Source: an uncultured Oscillospiraceae bacterium
GTDB lineage: Bacteria > Bacillota > Clostridia > Oscillospirales > Ruminococcaceae
Length of the DNA stretch: 64,000 bases
Assembly (NCBI GenBank): GCA_949299455.1
Contig: CASGAN010000005.1
Location: 80,013 to 144,012 of the forward strand
Reading direction: 5' to 3'
This document shows, one piece after another, positions 60,947-64,000 of the stretch (its first letter is position 1; each line of letters starts with the position of its first letter). The notes beneath the pieces are model-generated. The model was not told the DNA's origin and did not search any database. It was given only the letters and a program-made list of their open reading frames with translations. The translations under genes were made by a program, and so were the position numbers.

Positions 60947-63238
60947 ATGAATGCGAATCTGCTCCGGCTTACCCCGGAAAAAACAAAAGCCAACATCTTA
61001 TTGCACGCACTTCTTTCAGGAATGCTGCCGTTTTTACTCGGTGCGGCAACCTTGCTCAACACGCTTTCTCCGTTTTCGATCGCGTTTGCAGCTGCTGTAC
61101 CTGTCAAAATGATATTCCCCGCAGCTATCGGCGCTGTCAGCGGTATATTCGTGTTTCAAACAGATCATACCATATTTCATATTGTAGCCGTCGTGCTGTT
61201 TACAATCATACGGTTCGTATTGGAACGTGTCCTCTCCAATCGTTTTTCTGTACTTGCAAAATGCCTATGCTGCTTTGGCATCAGCGGACTATGCTTGTTT
61301 TTTTATGCATTGGCAGCAAATCTTACACCGTTTTCGATTTCCGTTTTGCTGATTGAACTCATTTTATCAACAAGCTGCATTCCATTGTTTTCCGCAGCAT
61401 TGCAGGGCATTACGCACACACAGCAGCGTCAGCCTCTGCACGATACCGAAAAAATCGGCATTTGTTTGCTGCTCGTGACATTGATTTGTTCCTGTGCGGC
61501 GATTGTGCTCTTTGGAATGAACCTCGGTATGATGCTCTGTGCCGTTGTCGTCCTGACGATGTCTGCAAGAAGCGGTGTCGCCGGCGGAAGTATTGCTGGT
61601 ATTTTATGCGGCGCAGCACTGTGTTTATGCCATTCCTCTTTTGCTGATTTTGCTGTATTTTTGGCGATTGCTGCGTTTTTGTGCGGAATGTTTCAGCATG
61701 CCGGAAAGTTTGTACAGCTGCTCGCCTTTTTGGCATGCAGCGTTTTCTCGTTGTTTTTGATGGGTGCTTCTTCCACCATCACCTTCTGGGTTCTTTCGCT
61801 GTTTATCGGGTGTGCGGTCTATCTGCTGATTCCGCAGCGCTTGCTGCCGCAGGCATACACAACCCATTTTTATACCGACACAGGCGACTCCGTTTTTCGC
61901 GTGCGAATGAAATTTCTTTCCAATGCACTGGGCGCGATGGAAGATGAATTTTTGGAAATCTCCGAAAAATTCGACCAAATTGACGCAAACAACATCACCA
62001 CGGTCTATGAAAGTGCTTCCAACGAAGTCTGCAAATCGTGTCCGCACTGCTTGTCCTGCTGGGATGCACGATTCAGCGAAATGCTGGACGCCTTTCATCC
62101 TCTGACACAAACGCTTCGGCAGACAGGATGTGTCACACCGCAAACGCTCCCCCGCTATCTCACCGAATGCTGCAGACAGCCGGACAAGCTGTGTACAGCA
62201 ATCAACGCGCGATATCGCACATTTCGTTTTAAAGAAGGAAAATCCCGCTCACTCAAGGAAACAAGACAGCTGATGACAGACGGTCTTGAGGCAATTCGCT
62301 CGCTGCTCACACAAATGGAGCAGGGGATCTCCTCCATGGTATATGTCGACAAAGAAAAAAGCGAAACACTCAGAGCGGCTTTGTTTGAACAATCGCTTGA
62401 ACCGCAAACTGTCTGCGTATTTGAAAATACCTCCGAGCGGCTGTGTGCCGAAGTCTATTTTGAACATCTTCCCGATTGTACGCCCGACACCCTTGCAGTC
62501 ATTGCCAGCGAAGCGCTCGATCTCTCGTTTGATCGCCCGCAGATCTGTACCGCCGGACATTTACACCGTTTGTTATTTTTGGAGGAAGCGCCATTCTCGA
62601 TTTCGTTCGAAGTACGGCAAATCGCATGCGGAGAAAGCCGAATCTGCGGTGACAGTGTTGCTTCCTTTACCGACGATGCCGGAAATTACTGCTTTTTGTT
62701 GAGCGACGGTATGGGAAACGGACAGCGCGCTGCCATCGACAGCTTAATGACCTGCTCGCTTTTGAAAAAACTGCTGCGTGCAGGCTTTGGAACCTCCGCA
62801 TCTCTGCGGCTCTTAAACGGTGCGCTTCGCACAAAATCATCCGATGAATCGCTTGCAACCGTCGATCTTCTAACCATCAATCCCGTAAGCGGTCAAGCAC
62901 AGTTTTTCAAAGCCGGCGCCGCACTCTCACTGCTTTATCGTGCAAAAAAGATGAAAGAAATCAAAGGAACTGCGCTTCCACTCGGCATTTTGCAGGATAC
63001 AGAAATCTCCCCCCATACAGAACAGCTTGCACCGGACGACATTTTGATTCTTGTAAGCGACGGTGTCACCGATACCTTTCCTGTTGACGCCATTTGTCCT
63101 CTCTTAAACCGATATGCATCAGAGGGTGCTGCGGAAATTGCGTTTGCACTTTGCAGCGCCATCAGTACAGCACTCAAAACGCCATGCGATGACATCACGA
63201 TTCTCGTTGTAAAAATCGAAAAAAACAATGCTGCATAA
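60947..63238 (+). CDS. spoIIE: Stage II sporulation protein E (SpoIIE), membrane protein phosphatase
   Basis: A 763-residue protein. About ten N-terminal membrane spans (residues 20-300) anchor it at the polar septum; a central region (about 310-560, with CKSCPHCLSCW) mediates FtsZ binding and oligomerisation; the C-terminal PP2C domain has GDSVASFTDDAGNYCFLLSDGMGNGQRA and DILILVSDGVTDTFP. It dephosphorylates SpoIIAA and so activates sigma-F in the forespore. ATG follows AGGAGGAATAAAA. A typical 0A box was not recognised. Confidence 0.93.
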   Translation: MNANLLRLTPEKTKANILLHALLSGMLPFLLGAATLLNTLSPFSIAFAAAVPVKMIFPAAIGAVSGIFVFQTDHTIFHIVAVVLFTIIRFVLERVLSNRFSVLAKCLCCFGISGLCLFFYALAANLTPFSISVLLIELILSTSCIPLFSAALQGITHTQQRQPLHDTEKIGICLLLVTLICSCAAIVLFGMNLGMMLCAVVVLTMSARSGVAGGSIAGILCGAALCLCHSSFADFAVFLAIAAFLCGMFQHAGKFVQLLAFLACSVFSLFLMGASSTITFWVLSLFIGCAVYLLIPQRLLPQAYTTHFYTDTGDSVFRVRMKFLSNALGAMEDEFLEISEKFDQIDANNITTVYESASNEVCKSCPHCLSCWDARFSEMLDAFHPLTQTLRQTGCVTPQTLPRYLTECCRQPDKLCTAINARYRTFRFKEGKSRSLKETRQLMTDGLEAIRSLLTQMEQGISSMVYVDKEKSETLRAALFEQSLEPQTVCVFENTSERLCAEVYFEHLPDCTPDTLAVIASEALDLSFDRPQICTAGHLHRLLFLEEAPFSISFEVRQIACGESRICGDSVASFTDDAGNYCFLLSDGMGNGQRAAIDSLMTCSLLKKLLRAGFGTSASLRLLNGALRTKSSDESLATVDLLTINPVSGQAQFFKAGAALSLLYRAKKMKEIKGTALPLGILQDTEISPHTEQLAPDDILILVSDGVTDTFPVDAICPLLNRYASEGAAEIAFALCSAISTALKTPCDDITILVVKIEKNNAA

Positions 63239-63239
63239 C

Positions 63240-63273
63240 AAAAATCCCTGCTTTTTAAAAGCGGGGATTTTTG
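63240..63273 (+). terminator. Intrinsic terminator after spoIIE
   Basis: AAAAATCCCTGC and GCGGGGATTTTT pair around a short loop and run into TTTTTG on the plus strand. Confidence 0.8.
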
Positions 63274-63305
63274 TCGAAGCGTACATAAAAAATATGAATA
63301 AATCA

Positions 63306-63334
63306 TTGCAAAATGAAAAACGCTGTGTTATGAT
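63306..63334 (+). promoter_or_regulatory. Sigma-A promoter of the NCS2 permease gene
   Basis: TTGCAA (63306-63311), 17 bp, TATGAT (63329-63334) on the plus strand, 80 nt upstream of the TTG start. Confidence 0.6.
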
Positions 63335-63346
63335 ACGTTTGTATGG

Positions 63347-63371
63347 ACCGACCCTATGTTTATGGATCGGT
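63347..63371 (+). other. Leader hairpin before the NCS2 permease gene
   Basis: ACCGACCC pairs with GGATCGGT (one mismatch) around a 9-nt loop, then TTTTCGCTGTTTTATTTG. It may be an attenuator; no purine-riboswitch core is visible. Confidence 0.4.
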
Positions 63372-63414
63372 TTTCGCTGTTTTATTTGTACTATTTTTAT
63401 AAGGAGTGGAAACC

Positions 63415-64000
63415 TTGGAGAAGTTTTTCAAACTGAATGAACATGGTACCAATACCAAAACCGAAATTACGGCCGGTATTACCACGTTCCTCGCAATGGC
63501 CTATATTCTGGCCGTCAACCCGACCATGCTCGGTGACGCAGGCATGAACGCACAGGGCGTGTTCCTTGCAACCGCACTCTCTGCTGCACTGGCAACACTC
63601 ATCATGGGTCTGTTTGCAAACTACCCGATCGCGCTCGCTTCCGGCATGGGCTTGAACGCATATTTTGCGTACACCATCTGCCTCGGCGAATTAAAAGACA
63701 TGCCGAATGCATGGCAGGTTGCGCTGACCGCAATTTTGGTGGAAGGCATCATCTTCATCCTGTTGTCGCTGTTCAAATTCCGTGAATCACTCGTCAACAA
63801 AATTCCGGCAAACTTAAAATACGGCATTACCGCAGGTATCGGTCTGTTCATTACATTCATCGGCCTGCAGAATGCTGATATCGTCAAAGCAGAAGCAAGC
63901 ACGCTCGTCACACTCGGCGATATCGGCACTGCACCGGTTGCGCTTGCACTCATCGGTATCATTCTGATTGCCATCATGATGCACTTTAAAGTCAAAGGCG
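63415..64000 (+). CDS. NCS2 family permease (AzgA-like purine/xanthine transporter), N-terminal part
   Basis: The gene runs off the right edge after 195 codons. The visible part, starting MEKFFKLNEHGTNTKTEITA, then GITTFLAMAYILAVNPTML, FANYPIALASGMGLNAYFAY and LKYGITAGIGLFITFIGLQN, matches AzgA-type NCS2 permeases for adenine, guanine or hypoxanthine. Start is TTG at 63415, 8 nt after AAGGAG. Five to six membrane spans are visible. Confidence 0.93.
   Translation, partial: MEKFFKLNEHGTNTKTEITAGITTFLAMAYILAVNPTMLGDAGMNAQGVFLATALSAALATLIMGLFANYPIALASGMGLNAYFAYTICLGELKDMPNAWQVALTAILVEGIIFILLSLFKFRESLVNKIPANLKYGITAGIGLFITFIGLQNADIVKAEASTLVTLGDIGTAPVALALIGIILIAIMMHFKVKG

Noticed and set aside
63335..63414. 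Purine riboswitch before the NCS2 permease gene
   Set aside because: The conserved junction and loop sequences of purine aptamers are not present; only a simple hairpin is seen.

Overview
The window looks like chromosomal core from an anaerobic, endospore-forming member of the Clostridia (Bacillota); the gene families suggest the Oscillospirales/Ruminococcaceae side, but that placement is inference. The evidence is an oxygen-sensitive class III ribonucleotide reductase, sporulation genes (yabP, yabQ, spoIIE, a SpoVB-like flippase, a collagen-like spore-surface type protein), strong AGGAGG ribosome binding sites, near-consensus sigma-A promoters, a T-box leader, an FMN riboswitch and the Firmicutes order infC-rpmI-rplT. 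No tRNA, rRNA, insertion sequence, prophage or CRISPR array was seen. Gene density is high and most genes from 1 to 51 kb lie on the minus strand.

Layout. 1-4 kb: end of a THUMP-type RNA methyltransferase, an amidohydrolase, an LD-carboxypeptidase and an orphan oligopeptide-binding lipoprotein. 4-7.3 kb: the class III ribonucleotide reductase locus, with a consensus promoter covered by a pair of NrdR boxes; the apparent glycyl-radical segment of NrdD is on a separate 53-residue protein. 7.3-14.9 kb: a membrane pseudokinase with PASTA domains, then a UvrD-like helicase, a U32 peptidase-family protein, MltG, 5-formyl-THF cyclo-ligase and a DJ-1 protein. 14.9-18.1 kb: thyX-tmk-DUF2156-GNAT. 18.2-19.2 kb: a cysteine-rich protein with a sigma-K-like promoter. 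19.2-24.1 kb: the counterpart of the Bacillus yabM-yabR cluster (flippase, mazG, HU, rqcP, yabP, yabQ, divIC, S1 protein). 24.1-28.1 kb: FMN riboswitch-ribU, an acidic zinc-ribbon protein, efp, an M24 peptidase, yqeG and rpsU.

28.1-45.7 kb is one nearly gapless minus-strand run of 15 genes (trmH-like, dprA, topA, trmFO, plsX, rnc, radical SAM, smc, ftsY, rdgB, yhbY, nadD, yqeK, rsfS, leuS). 45.8-47.1 kb is infC-rpmI-rplT with a long leader and a probable AUU start on infC. 47.1-51.3 kb holds a GH2 beta-mannosidase-like enzyme, birA and a flavin reductase.

From 51.5 kb genes run on the plus strand: an XRE-cupin regulator, a Wzy-like membrane protein and a split chromate transporter pair, then a promoter-terminator unit that may be a small RNA, a leucine T-box and leuA-leuC-leuD-leuB. 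The 59.6-63.2 kb part holds a collagen-like protein and a DUF896 protein on the minus strand and spoIIE on the plus strand. The window ends inside an NCS2 purine permease gene.

Most of the window is well-known housekeeping. The observations most worth a second look are the detached NrdD glycyl-radical peptide, the degenerate PASTA kinase, the sigma-K-like promoter before the cysteine-rich protein, and the candidate small RNA at 54.55-54.67 kb.
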